Below, in pieces: positions 52,194 through 64,000 of a stretch of 64,000 nucleotides of DNA. Origin of the DNA: Panicum virgatum (taxonomy: Eukaryota; Streptophyta; Magnoliopsida; Poales; Poaceae); NCBI RefSeq assembly GCF_016808335.1, contig NC_053148.1, positions 44,594,930 through 44,658,929 of the forward strand, read 5' to 3'. A model generated the notes under the pieces. It was not told the origin of the DNA. It saw nothing but the letters and a program-made list of their open reading frames with translations, and made no database searches. A program made the position numbers and the translations under genes. Each line of letters opens with the position of its first letter. Positions within the stretch are counted from its first letter, which is position 1.

Positions 52194-52202
52194 TTTATCA
52201 TC

Positions 52203-53100
52203 TGACCAACCTGAAAAGGGAGCAAAAAATATAATAATCCAGCCAATTCTTCGTGAAGAAAGTAAGTGGCAAAGTCCACCACATTCTCCGTAATTACTTC
52301 CTGGAAAAGTTGGAATAAAAAAAGTGTTAGTAAATTGTTCAACACATGGAAAACAAACGATTAAGCACCGTTCCTTTTCATTTGAAACCATGCAAAACCA
52401 CATAGGGCTATACGAATCTACACATATCAAAATACTGCTACCTACTGTATCACACATCCGAGCACACCAAAATCCTAAACTGTATAAAAATAAAGAAGAA
52501 CGGAAGAGAAAGGTGTAGATATGGCCTCTTTTGAATTGTACAGTACCCCGTGTACAATTAACAACCAGCCCTAGCTGCTTGGCCAACTATGCTGTGAAGT
52601 GTGAATGGCGGTACTGATTGTGATGCATCTCCGGGTCTAGACGTCTAGTCCCCATAAATTTCTCGACCATCTTTGTTGGGAGGGAGGGACCAAATGAATT
52701 GGATCACTGCTGGACGGGCAGCTGCAGCTGCTGCAGCCTGCAGGTCTTGCCAACTAATCCATGCATCGATCCATGCATGCAGTGCATATGCATGCGTGAA
52801 GATGAAGGAAGCAGGCGGCCCATGCTTGCATTTCTTTAGGACCAGTACTTCGTCGCCAGACCTGTTGCATGCTTGATCGAGATTATTTATTACATATAAC
52901 TATATATATATAATTTCTTGTACAGTTTACTGTTTACATATATAGCATCTGGTGGTTGAAACATGCATGCATGCGGCCGGTACGGTCTCTAATAACTAGT
53001 GTCAATACTCACCGGTAGAGAACAACACCCCCCCCCCCCCCCCCAAATGCCCTAGCTCCATCGCATAGAGTAGATCGACATGTTGAGATCACGTGTATAT
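52203..53100. other. Intergenic segment
   Basis: No supported gene. A 17-base C run is at 53028-53044, likely an assembly-sensitive site. Repeated gcatgcatgc words lie around 52760-52980. Confidence 0.5.
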
Positions 53101-53443
53101 GACCTTGTTTAGATTTCAAAACGCAAAATGCAAAAATTTTGTAAATCGCTTGCATGATGTACTAAATGTAGTAAAAAAAATAAATCGCATTACACAAATG
53201 GACTGTAAATCGCGAGACGAATCTAATGAGCCTAATTAGGACGCCATTAGGCACTAAACTGCTACAATAATGCTACAGTAAACAAGCTCTAATGATGGAT
53301 TAATTAGACCCATTAGATTCGTCTCGTAGTTTATAGACGAGATCTGTAATTAGTTTTGTGATTAGTCTACATTTAATACTTCAAATATTGAAGATTACCT
53401 TCCAAAAATGTAAAAATATAAAATGCAAAGTGCCACCCTACGA
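53101..53443. mobile_element. MITE, GTTTAGTT family (degenerate copy)
   Basis: The interior has aatcgcgagacgaatctaatgagcc and its inverse attagattcgtctcg, shared with copies at 30349 and 55090. The left end ccttgtttaga is recognisable and the right end is decayed. Confidence 0.7.
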
Positions 53444-53707
53444 GAGACCAGCTAAGCTTATTGGCTAGTAGTAGAGGACTGTACAGCATTTGTCTGTCCA
53501 ACCTAGCAAGGCGCAAAATGGGCGCGTCTCGATGTACACAGTTGTTGATATACCTGAAAAATTCACGTGGGAGTAGACAGTAGCAGCAGCATGCATCTAG
53601 CAGTGTAGCCTAATTGTAGCTGGTAATATGGTAGCGACGGGACCTTTCGTTTTTCGACAATTCGAGGCTTAGAGTTCGAACCTATGAGTCTGCAACTCTG
53701 CATTAAG

Positions 53708-53925
53708 GGTCTAATTGGTTCGCTTCTAAAATATTGGTACGCTAAAATGTGGGCAAAGCTTATGAATTTTAGCACTGGTTTGGTTGAAAGCAAAAAAAAA
53801 ACCCACATAACCTATTACTATTCTAAACTTGCTACGATTTTGGTAAAATTTTTTTTGGCATGCCCATATTTTGACATGTCCACATCACATGCTAATATTT
53901 TAGTATCCAACCAAGCAGCAGCTCA
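53708..53925. mobile_element. MITE with TTGGTTNG...CTAAAATATT ends
   Basis: The left ctaattggttcgcttctaaaatattgg and the right, inverted, gcttggttggatactaaaatattag are good inverted ends. The interior has acatgctaat/ttagcgtacc type words. Target duplication not resolved. Confidence 0.5.
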
Positions 53926-55086
53926 AAGTACTGCTAGTCACTACTAGCTAGTCAGCACAAAGTACGAGTGTATCCCTGAATTATGAATACTGTAGCAGCG
54001 AATCTGAAAAAAGTTTCTTAGAGTGTATATATATATCACAGCTTCATGTTTTTTAGAAAATGGGTAAGGTTGCGGTTACAGTTAGTTGCCATAGTTATCT
54101 AAGTATACTAACAACCATTGGTCACTTACAAAAAATGTTGTAAGCCGATCTTTTAGTGACCTCGATCGTCGGATGAACGATTCATTTCATCAATTGGCGC
54201 CGCCGGGCTACAATACATATACCACTGCAGGCTGCAGCCATCTATTGCCACCAGCAGATCGCAGATCGATCGAGCATGTTCTAAATAAAACAAAAGGTAC
54301 GTACGATGAATCACTGAATCACACACCAGCGATCATAAACTAAACGGCACCTTTAAAGCATGCATGTCCAATAGCATCATATCAAATAAAGCAGCAAGCA
54401 GTAAACAATGCAATCAAACTAAAGCTCGCCTAAACAATACGACTAATCGAGTTTTCATTCCTTGATCGATCAGACCACGAACCATGCATACATGGTGTGG
54501 GATCCTGTCCATATATACCCTCACAGTGCATCTTAAGCACGAGTTGCCTGGTAAACTGTAACTAATCCGAGGAGTCATGCGAAGATGTATATATATAGTT
54601 TTTTTTGCGATTAGTACAACCCAGACACTCACGACATACGCACACTATATATTATATACATGTAAATATACGTGCGCATGTACATCGATCTACATAGGTA
54701 CCTTTTGCGATCTAGAAGAATTTACGCGAGACGCACAGCACGACGGCCGCATGCAACGTGTGCGTGGGATGGCATAGATACATACCATACCACATGTTGT
54801 GCAATAACGCACCATCGTGCACGTACAGTCGCTTACTAGTTAGGACCACTTCGTGGTAGTAAGTTGGTAGAGGAGCACACCTCTGCATTATTCCCGTGCC
54901 ATAAAAAATAAGCACGGAGGGAGACCCCTGCAAAGCGCAAGCTTTGCTGGTACATTAGTCGTCCTAGTTATTTGTCATGCAGCTTAGCTAGTGTACGGTT
55001 TAGCTAGGTGTGTGCGTGACTGCGTGTGTGTACTGCCTCTCTGTGCAGTCTGTGTGCTGCTGTGCTGTGCCACCCAACAACTACTT
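53926..55086. other. Intergenic segment
   Basis: AT-rich DNA with several short tatatata tracts. No supported gene or element. Confidence 0.5.
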
Positions 55087-55089
55087 TTA

Positions 55090-55451
55090 GGCCGTGTTTA
55101 GTTCGTCGGTGTGTAAACGCAAAATTTTTTTTGCGACGAAATCTTACCAATTTGAAGTACTAAATGAAGTCTATTTACAAATTTTTTTGCACAGATGGGT
55201 TGTAAATCGCGAGACGAATCTAATGATGCTAATTAATCCATGATTAATCAATAAGTAGCGGATGGTTACTGTAGCATCAATGCTGCAAATCATGGATTAA
55301 GTAGGTTCATTAGATTCGTCTCGTGATTTACAGCCCATCCATGCAAAAAGTTTTGTAAATAGACTTCATTTAGTACTTCAAATTAGTAAGATTCTTTTAC
55401 AAAATTTTGCATTTTTGCGTTTTTGCGTTTACGGGTGGGAACTAAAGGGCC
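55090..55451. mobile_element. PIF/Harbinger-type MITE, GTTTAGTT family, 362 bp
   Basis: Flanked by TTA (55087-55089 and 55452-55454). Ends GGCCGTGTTTAGTTC and GGAACTAAAGGGCC are inverted. The long inner arms (gaagtactaaatgaagtcta, its inverse, and gcgagacgaatctaatga) make the whole element a near-palindrome. Confidence 0.9.
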
Positions 55452-55454
55452 TTA

Positions 55455-56029
55455 ATTTGTTTCTTTACGATTCATGGCTGGGGGGGGGGGGTGAGAGTCT
55501 GAGAGAGAGGGGGCCGGTGGCGGGCTCCACCGCCACGTCCTCGCGATCGGATGGGGGAATTGAAAAATACGGGGCACATGGTACGTACGTACGGCGCTGT
55601 TGCAGCTTATTGTACCCACACCCCACCTGCAGTGCCGGCTGCCGGCCGTCACAATCACTGCTGCGTGCTCCGCATGGCTGCGTGTCGCTACACGCATCTC
55701 TCACTGGAAATTATACTCATCCTTTATGTGCCATTGACTCTACGTATCATAGACACAAAAAAATCTCCTACATACCATTCACCATTGTGGCACACACAAG
55801 AGATGAGTTATATTTTTCAATAGCATTCAGAGAATTTACTTTTATTTTTCCGCGGCCCTTGGCTTTAAAAGGAAGAGTTCAGAAGATCTTACATCCGTTT
55901 CAGCGCCCACACGTATCATACATTCTTTTTTTGAAACTACTGTACATTCTTTTTTTAACTGATACGACAAAGAACGTCTTATACATTTGGAAAACATCTT
56001 TTAGCACCTCCGCTTTAAATTATAGGGTT
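55455..56029. other. Intergenic segment
   Basis: Contains a short G-run (about 55483) and low-complexity open frames. No gene supported. Confidence 0.45.
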
Positions 56030-56430
56030 TTTTTTTCCGAATGGAGGTACACCCCATTTCCATTACTAGAATGGAAATTCCAAACGTTCTTACAAAGAAG
56101 AGTTTAGAGGAGAGCGAGGAGACAAGTAAGAACACCAGAACAGCCGGTCGCAGAGCGATTCGGAGAACGGGAGCCACGCCTAAGTTTTGACTTTCGAAAC
56201 CCAATCGCGCCCGATACCGAATCACCCGCAGACTTAGTGCAACCAAGACAAGACTCCAGTTTAAGCTACTACTTATTACAAAACGAGGCCACCAGCCAAA
56301 GCGAGAAGTCAACTAGAGGAAGCTAAACCTGAAAGAGGACAACAGCCACAAGGGGAGCCACTCAAGCTTCATCTTCCTCTTCCTCTTCCGACGTATCTTC
56401 ATGTGGAGCCGGTAGATAAATCACCGGGCA
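56030..56430 (-). mobile_element. Retroelement 3' tail (LINE-like), 5'-truncated
   Basis: The minus strand ends in gggtgtacctccattcgg followed by an A-run (T-run at 56026-56036 on the plus strand), like the poly(A) tail of a LINE. No coding domain remains in the visible part. The left boundary of the tail is clear and the right boundary is approximate. Confidence 0.5.
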
Positions 56431-58684
56431 GGGTTGTTGCATCAACACCCTGTGTGCACAAGCTAGCAAAATATTGGTTAGTTTTACTTTTCTAGATATA
56501 TCATTTTCTACTTACATATTTAAAAGTTATATATCTAGAAAAAAAAAATCAAAATAGTCTATAAATATTGGTTGGGGTCTAAATCAAAATAGTCTATAAA
56601 TATTGGTTGGGATCTAAAAAATCAAAATAGTTTATAATTTAAAACTGATGGAGTATGTACCTGCTGCTTTTGAATTTCATCGGACGCATGTAATTTAAAC
56701 TTTTGGTTTTCCTATTCATGCCTGGTTCAAAATTTTGATACTCCACGGTTGCCACGCACGGAGTACACGTGGTTTTGATTTGAAACTTGTCAGAGTCGAG
56801 CGTGTAACTGAAATGTGGACCCTGGACCTTTGTTTTCAAACGAAGGTGGACCCTGGATCAGTCGGTCAGAAGCAAAGGAGACGAGCTGAGGCTCCATCTT
56901 GATGTACATCTATCTGTTTTGACTGGACCAGGTCGTATAGTACACTTTACCTGTCCGGCTCCGGAGTCTTTGTAGCTACATGCGTATAAGTACATGCTGC
57001 AAGTCAGAACTCAGAACAAACAAACAAGCGAGCAAGCATACACACTCCACTTGACTCCCAAAACACTGCTCTTGCTTGTTAGTACGTACTAGTTAACACT
57101 GAGTGAGATACGGCCGGCCGTCTTCTCAAAAAAAAAAAAGATACGGCCGGCCGGTCTGCTTATAGTAACGACTAACCTAGCTACTACTGCTATGTGGGGC
57201 CTGAGGCTGCTAAGTACTTATGATAATAACCCTGTCGTTAGGGTTAGCGACGGTATCTCCCTGCTCTCGGTATGGTCCAAGCAGTAGCAGCTCCCGTCCA
57301 AAAACATCGGATACCCTCTCAGCAGGCTCTCACCTCATGTCCGCTGCATGCCGATGGCGATGGGCGGCGGCCCCCGCCACCACCCCCGGCGCAACCTGAC
57401 AACTGCCACTCCTGTCCCGCCGCTGCTTTCATGTGTTTTCTTTCTGCATGCTGCTGGTAACAACCACCACACCAGCTTCCAGCTACCACACGTACGCTTC
57501 TTCTCAGTGGCTGCATCCTCCTAGATGGACGGCGAGATCCATCCAAACCAACACAGTAGTTAACCTAATTCAGCTAGGAGCCGTCCATATAGCTAGTGGC
57601 TTGACAGTATGCATGTTTTCCTTTGCGTTTATCCGATTAGCAGTAGCAGCAGCAGCAGACCGAATTAACCTAATGACGACTAGGCTACCTACTTAGATGC
57701 GTCACTAGTACGACTTAGGAGCATGTCCAAGCTAAGGACAATTATTGGCGTTTTTTAATTAGTTAACAGAAAACTTGCAGAGAATTACTTACTGTTTGCA
57801 GATCAGCTGCATCTGTGGCAGGAGCTGTGGTTAGCCGGAGCAGATCTAGAACAGTGTGAGGCTATCATTGGGCTCATATGAAGCAGTGAAGCTTAGTGGC
57901 TCTTTTAGTTTAACCAAAAGAACCTCCCAGTAATAAGATCTGTGCGCAACAAATTGTTCTCTGATCGGGCGATTAAAAATCGTTGCCGTATCAGCGCCGT
58001 GTCCGCGAGCTAGGAGGCACGCACATGCGAGATTGGAGGGTGCGAGATCCGAGGCGGCCGGGGCGCAGGGTACCCTAGGTTAATCCCGCTGTTATACTGG
58101 ATCAAACCCTGAAACCCACCAGTCTTATCCAAAGATCTCCTCCGATCGATCTATCGGTATAAGAAGCTTTGTTTTTTTTTGTGCAGCGGTAATAACGTGT
58201 AAGTTGGTGAACTCCATGGTACTGTGTGTGGGTGGGGCCGGCCGGCATGTGGGCGACACTGATGTGATCATGTGAGTGGCAATGGCAACGTGGATGTGCG
58301 TCCTATATCTTCAGCAGACTAGTTAAAGGCAAAATTTTGAATTAATTTACGCGATATTGGCTGATCTCTATGTCTACCTTTTAACCTTTTGCAAAGATGA
58401 CGAAATATGTTCTAGATGACTCCATAGATTACTTGTGTTGGGTTAATCGGGAGTTTTATTACAACTTACTTAGAACACCTCTTAGATATCCAACATGCCG
58501 GCGTAGGAGAATTGCAAAACAATGTTCGCACGTTTGGACGACAGTGTTAGATCCAACGGCAAGGATATATAGCTCGAGATGGCTGCCAGAGGGCAAGGGA
58601 GCGTAGGACGATCGATCATTGTGGCAAACGAGGACAAGAATAATTGGCATTAGGGATTGGTGGGAGAAAGAAAGAGGTCATGCA
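56431..58684. other. Intergenic segment
   Basis: No supported gene. Short frames at 57272-57700 and 58397-58606 have no domain. A 40-base imperfect tandem repeat (aaatcaaaatagtctataaa units) lies at 56546-56637. Confidence 0.5.
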
Positions 58685-58687
58685 TAA

Positions 58688-60261
58688 CACTACTACAAAA
58701 ACATTTTGTAGGAACATCTCGATTTTTTTAGAGATTGACCAAAATTTCACCGGTTGCTACAAATAGAGCGGGGTTACTATAATATCAGACCCACCTCCTC
58801 AGCCGCCCCTAAAAATAAGCGTTATTTTCATGGGCGGGTGATGGTTTTGGCCCGCCCTGCAAATGGTTCCATACAAAAAAATCATAATTTTTCCATATGA
58901 TCTTAGATGAAGTCAAAGTTTGTATCAAAATTGTAGAGAATTACGAGATCTAAACCTTTGTAGTTGATTTAACCTTTTCATTTAAGGTCATTTAGTGGTT
59001 CAAAAAGTTATTATAAGTTATCTGATAGCTATAACTATATAGTAACTCATATAACTCAAGTCATACTTTGAGGTTTCCACAATTCTGATTTTTATATACA
59101 CTGAAACATATTTGATATATTTTTTCTATAGTTCACAATAACCATAGTGTAGAAGTTTTACTTTTATTTATTTATTTTGCTATATGTAAACAATTAAATG
59201 AATTTTAGAATAAATAGATAAATATTTTTAGGGGCAGGTGAGGGGTGACCCGCCCCTAAAAATGCCATTTGTGGGGGCGGTCCACCCGCTCACCCGCCCT
59301 ACAAATGATTTTCAAATTTATTTCAGAAATCATTTAATTCAAAAAATAGCAAAACACATAAAAAGTGAAATTTTTACCATAATCCTATTTTGATTTGTAG
59401 ATATATAAAGAAATATTAAAAACATATTTCATAGTATAAAGTGATTATAAGTGTAGAAACCACAAAGTGGAACTTGAGCTGTATGAGAGAGAAGAGTGAG
59501 TTATTATACATTATGGTTTCACACTGTTAATGGTTATATATGCTGAAATATGGTTTTGAGATTTTTTTTAAAAAAAATCTATATGTCACAATAGGCTTAT
59601 GCTAAAAATTTTAATTTTTTAATATGTTTTGCCTTATGTTTCATTTAAACAAAATTTTAGAAAAAAAATTATTTGTAGGGACGGGTGGGGGCGTCACCTA
59701 CCTCTACAAATAATTTTTAGGGGTGGGTGATACCCCACCCGCCCCTGAAAATGTGGGCGATAGGAGTAGTGTGGTGGCGATCCATGTGCTTTGTAAGTCT
59801 ACAAGATCATTGGCTGGAACAAAATCATCCGGCTCACCCCGCCGCGTCCCCGATGCCCTCTCCCACAATCTTATCATCTTTCGTGCTTCTCCATCCCTCC
59901 CATGACCTTATCCTGTCTGTGCTTCTGTCTCCTCTGCTCCGAGCAGCTGCTTTAGTGTTTCTATTTATTTTGTATTTGATTAGTAGAGGCAGGCCGCATC
60001 ATTACCCACCCCTTAAAATCCATTTCTAGAATGGATCGCCCCCGGCCCTCACACGCCCCTAAAAATCTATTTCTAGGGTAGTGAGGGGTGAGTCCCCCTA
60101 GAAATGAATTTTTAGGGGCGGTAATGTATCCGCCCCTACAAACAACTATTTTTAGTTGCGAAAAGCAGGAGTGGATGCAACATCCGTCCCTAAAAATAAT
60201 ATTTTACTCAATCCTAAAAATAATTTTTTACATGCCCCTGCAAATATTTTTTGTAGTAGTA
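58688..60261. mobile_element. Non-autonomous CACTA element, about 1.57 kb
   Basis: The left end is CACTACTACAAAAACATTTT. The right end ATTTTTTGTAGTAGTA is its inverse with the terminal base changed. Subterminal repeats of the GCCCCTAAAAAT / CCGCCCCTACAAAT type recur at both ends and internally (58805, 59255, 59300, 59735, 60050, 60120). No transposase domain is present. The terminal mutation and unclear 3-bp duplication suggest age. Confidence 0.7.
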
Positions 60262-61724
60262 TGTATAGGCCGATCTAGGAGGTATATTTTAGATCAGAAG
60301 GCTTACAAACTCACCCGAAAAAACTTAAAAAAAAAACTAGGTGCTTGATAAGTAGCGCATCCCTTAATTTAATGTTTATGCGGTCAGTGTGAAAGGATAA
60401 TGATGTCCTACTGGGAAAGAAAGGGCTACACCATCAGTCAGATGAGAGATGAGAAAATGAATTTCTTTTCATATTGTCATGTTTCACAAAGTTGGCAGAG
60501 GATCTCTGTTAGATTACAAAACCATACGCACGCATAATTCATGCAAAAGCTGTTTCAATAATTAATCACTGATTTGACATATGCATGGAAAAGCAGTGTT
60601 TAGTTTCAAGAAAAAAGGAGAGAGATCTAGATGATAGATGTGCCCACTGCAGGCAGATTTTCTGACGGATGGAAAATCCACCCATTCTATATTGAGCAGG
60701 GATATGCATGCCCACTGGCCACTGCAGCGGGCCGGCCACTGAGACATTTAACAAACTAATAAGAACAGGAACAAGATGCCAAACCACAGCACTGCAAGAT
60801 CTTTGCTTTAGTGCATTGGTCAACCAAAGCAATCATTTATAATTCTTGTCCCTTTCAAATTAGCAACCACTAAAGCGGATTTTGATTCCCCAGAAAGGCC
60901 GTTTCCATGAAATTTTAGTCTCATGATTGGAAAACGACAGCGGCGACCTAAACCGGCGGTCGAGCTTAATCAGCTCAGCAACCATCACGCGATCAACCAC
61001 TAAGCAATACAACGGAACGGAACGGGCCGGCTGGCGGCTCACGCTGACGGACACGGTCACTGGGCAATGGCCATTGCACATGTCCAGTAGTCCAGCTCGA
61101 GCTAGCGTCACCGCGTCAGCACTCGGTCGGCGACATGCATGGAGGTGGAGCTGCCGCGGCTTCCGACGACCGCCGCCGCCACTCGAGCGTGCCGGACGAA
61201 AGGGACGCCGGCCGGGCCGTCAGATCAGGTCTTCTCAGGCGGCGATCGATCTGGTCCTGGTCGCCATGGTTTTCCGCGCCGTCGACAGATCGGGGCGCGA
61301 GGGCAACGGCCGGACGGCTACAACACGCCGGCGCCGAAAATGCGGGCATGAATCCAAGCCCGATCTCTGTACATTCTGGATGGCTCGTTCCCATGGACAC
61401 TGTGTCGTGTGCAGGGAGAGCCAGGAGCGTACCCGCGAAAAGCGACGGCGAGGACTGGGCACGGGCACGGCGCTGCGGCGCACGCAACAGTGGAGCCAGT
61501 AGAGATCAGCAGGTAGCTGAGCGAGTGAAGCTGATGACAGCCGGTGGCCCTGTGGGGATGGCCACGTCCCCAGCCTCTGTCACACTCACACGGCCGGCAG
61601 GCTAACAGTAGACTAGCTTTGCCTGCAGGGGATGGAACAGGCTAGGGCATGGCGGCACGGGCACATGGACATGGGGAGGCTAGGCATATGCGTGTGTGCA
61701 TGCGTGGCATGGCAGGCTAGGAAT
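60262..61724. other. Intergenic segment
   Basis: The left part is AT-rich. The right part (60930-61600) is GC-richer with overlapping open frames on both strands that show no domain. No gene is called. Confidence 0.45.
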
Positions 61725-62280
61725 TGTTAGTACTGATCTAACAAAACTTAGAACAAACTTGCTTAACCAGGATCACTAATCCAAAGTAGATTACACCTAG
61801 TACATTTACTAATGCGGAATAAAATAGTTCGGTCTATATCGGCAGTAGTGGTGTCCATGGCGCCGGTGGAAGTAGGTGTAGGCATCACGTCGTCGATGGC
61901 GTGAACGGTGTCGGGACGTAGCGCAGACGCTCCTTGAGCGTCTTCTCGGGGTAGCGGTGGCCTTCAGGTCGCCACCGGCACTGCCCCGGGCGTGGAACTT
62001 GTGCTTCTAAGCCTTCTAGCGCTCTGAATGATCGGTGGTGGTGGAAAAGGATTAGATTGATAACCCTGGGCTTAACCCTCTCTTGTTTATAAGCACTGTA
62101 GGCCCAGGGCCGAGCCTAATTGGCTTAGGTTTGCCTCCCGATCACGGCAATCGTGGATTGGGTTTGTTTCTCTCGTTTTCGAGTCTCACGGGGTGAGATT
62201 GCCCCTTTTTCTCACGGTTCTGTTGGTCCTTTTTCTCACGGTTCTGTTGGTGATCGAGGTCAACCAAAACATATCCAACA
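61725..62280 (-). mobile_element. 3' LTR of a Copia retrotransposon, 556 bp
   Basis: In minus-strand orientation it begins TGTTGGATATG and ends CTAACA, with TG...CA termini and short inverted TGTT/AACA. It is preceded (62281-62291) by the polypurine tract aagggggagaa, the second-strand primer site. The pol remnant of the same orientation lies just upstream. The target duplication cannot be tested because the 5' LTR lies beyond the window. Confidence 0.85.
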
Positions 62281-62291
62281 TTCTCCCCCTT
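62281..62291 (-). other. Polypurine tract of the Copia element
   Basis: The minus strand reads aagggggagaa immediately before the LTR start, the standard plus-strand priming site of LTR retrotransposons. Confidence 0.85.
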
Positions 62292-62519
62292 GACCGAAGG
62301 TCAACAACCTATTCTTAACTTAATACTTATTCGGTCATTAATTTATACTTAACTTAAACTAAAATCTATTCTCCGTAAATCAGCAAGTACCAGACCAATG
62401 CATCGTCAGCAGCACAACGGCATACTGGGATAACATTACCCATAGTCTTACTGAAAAACTTTGTCAGGATTCTTATTCTTATCTGAGGAAATTTTAATGG
62501 CCCTGAACCAGGACCTGAT

Positions 62520-64000
62520 CGAAGGTACCAACCAAACCCATTCCTAGGACATGTTTCTGAAAAAGGGATAGTGATAAACCTTTCGTGAGCGGATCCGCAA
62601 TATTTGTTGTAGTATATGCTCAATCTTAATTGTGCGGTCCCGGTTTCTATCTTTCACGACATGATACTTGAGGTCAATCGCTGCGTTCTCTTGGCTGTGG
62701 CTGATGGCTGGTGCTGATTTGTTATGAGAGAACAGTACTGCGGACTGGCTGGTAGCTGGTGGCTGGTGCTGATTTAGTATGAGAAAATAGTACTGCTGGC
62801 TAGTTGGCTGACAAGCCAAGCGAATACAGTGAATGTGCTTAGAAGCACTAGACAACTTATCGTTTGCGCAAAAGAATACTGCATATTGATTATCGCAGTG
62901 CATTGTGATAGGTCTCGAGATACTATCCACAACTCTTAATGCCGGAATAAAATTCTTAAGCCACACTGCCTGTCCTGTTGCATCATAACATGCTCACTAA
63001 TTTAGCTTGCATCGTGGATGCAGCAGTTACACCTTGCTTACCACTTCTCCATGAAATTGCTCCCCCTGCCAGAGTGAAGATGTATCCAGAAGTGGATTTT
63101 CTATCATCTTCATCACCAGCAAGATCAGCATCAGTGTAACATACAACCTCAAGATTGTCTGTCCTATTATATGTGAGCATGTAATCTTTAGTGCCTTGGC
63201 AATATCTTAACGCCTTCTTGACACCTATCCAGTGAGGCCATCCAGATTTGACTGATATCTACTAAAAACTCCGGTTGCAAATGCCAAATCTGGATGCATA
63301 CAGACTTGTGCATACATCAGACTTCCGACAGCTGATGCAATTGGAACATTGTTCATTCTTTCTCTTTCTAAGTCATTCTTAGGGCATTGCGCTTGATTAA
63401 ACTTATCACCCTTTTGAATAGGAACATGTGAAGTGTTGCAATTATCCATGTTATATCTCTTAAGCATTTTCTCAATATAAGTTGCCTGAGATAATCCTAG
63501 TACTATTTGGGATCTATCTTGGTGTATCTCAATGCCAAGGACATATGAGGCTTCACCGAGATTCTTCATGTCGAAGTTGGATGAAAGAAAATTCTTAGTC
63601 TCATGCAACATGTTCTTATCGTTGCATGCTAATAGTATGCCATCCACATACAGTACTAGAATTATTAATTTTTCACCCTTAACTTTGACATAGATACAAC
63701 TATCCACATCATTCTCCTTAAATCCGAATTTCTTAATGACCTCATCAAATTTAAGGTTCCACTGCCTGGACGCTTGCTTAAGTCCATAAATGGATTTCTT
63801 TAATTTGCATCCCATATGTTCTTTACCCTTTATGGCAAAACCTTCTGGCTGTGCCATAAAGATTGTTTCATTTAAGTCTCTATTTAGGAATGCAATCTTA
63901 ACATCCATCTGATGTAGCTCGATATCAATATGGGCTACTAATGCCATGACAATTCTAAAAGAATATTTGGTAGACATAGGAGAAAAGGTCTCATTATAAT
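62520..64000 (-). pseudogene. Copia pol fragment (reverse transcriptase and RNase H), degenerate
   Basis: The minus strand holds the 3' part of a Ty1/Copia pol gene, running off the right edge of the window. RT (63977-63225) shows HQMDVKIAFLN, YGLKQASRQWN, LYVDGILLA, SYVLGIEIHQDRS and PIASAVGSLMYAQVC. RNase H (63240-62540) shows CYTDADLAGDEDDRKSTSGY, ISWRSGKQGVT, VWLKNFIPALRVVDS and YHVVKDRNRD. The RT catalytic box is YVDG instead of the usual YVDD, which should abolish activity. Frameshifts lie near 63228, 62990 and 62612. A MITE interrupts RNase H in frame at 62679-62834. Confidence 0.9.
62679..62834. mobile_element. MITE inserted in frame in the Copia RNase H region
   Basis: The segment between the SASKHI and DLKYHVVKD codons is 156 bases longer than expected. 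It contains the grass MITE words ggctggtgctgattt, atgagagaacagtactg and ttggctgacaagccaagcg, with one internal partial duplication (ggctggtgctgattt occurs twice). AAT is present on both sides (62676-62678 and 62832-62834). Because 156 is 52 codons and no stop arises, the frame is kept. Confidence 0.75.

Noticed and set aside
52088..52345. Minus-strand frame with EVITENVVDFATYFLHEELA that looks exon-like after a tccag acceptor
   Set aside because: I could not name the family or find neighbouring exons. Part overlaps the MULE MITE, so a gene call is not supportable.
60927..61605. 191- and 156-codon plus-strand frames
   Set aside because: No start context, domain or splice support, and the opposite strand is equally open. 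Probably compositional.

Overview
This window is nuclear DNA from a grass, probably a panicoid (maize, sorghum, millet or sugarcane relative). The evidence is intron-containing plant genes with very GC-rich 5' ends, many grass-type MITEs, and CACTA, Helitron, hAT, LINE and Copia elements. No bacterial, organellar or viral genome segment and no CRISPR array was seen. The genes are unrelated housekeeping and regulatory genes, each with its own promoter, and most of the remaining DNA is transposon.

Layout. 1-5240: repeats, an hAT MITE (1120-1330), a possible solo LTR, a partly duplicated minus-strand gene remnant and a 711-bp Tourist-like element. 5242-6978 (+): a five-exon trichome-birefringence-like (TBL) wall polysaccharide O-acetyltransferase. 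7440-12502 (+): a four-exon secretory CPYC glutaredoxin. Its 4-kb first intron holds a 3.25-kb Helitron, which carries a captured SRO/PARP-like gene fragment and two nested hAT elements. 15427-18286 (+): plastid dihydrodipicolinate synthase (lysine pathway), with a LINE fragment in intron 2. 18627-19710 (-): an F-box gene with one frameshift. 20381-21755 (-): a two-exon TMEM230-like membrane protein.

22083-27188 is a candidate Mutator-like element carrying a broken SCAR/WAVE exon. 28211-31101 holds a 1.2-kb hAT element, a small CACTA element and two MITEs. 33090-44077 is an essentially complete 11-kb CACTA transposon with terminal repeats and a 3-bp target duplication. It carries a TNP2 transposase gene and a second gene with a Ulp1-like cysteine peptidase domain, both disabled by in-frame stops. 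46386-46835 (-) is a SIAMESE-related (SMR) CDK inhibitor.

From 47 to 61.7 kb there are only intergenic repeats: MITEs, a MULE-type MITE, a LINE tail and a 1.6-kb CACTA-type element. 61725-64000 is the 3' LTR and pol end of a degenerate Copia element on the minus strand that runs off the window.

No operon or novel multi-gene system is supported. The most unusual structures are the Helitron-in-intron nest with its captured SRO fragment, the two-gene CACTA element with an internal copy of its subterminal repeats, and a Copia pol gene with a mutated RT active site and an in-frame MITE insertion.
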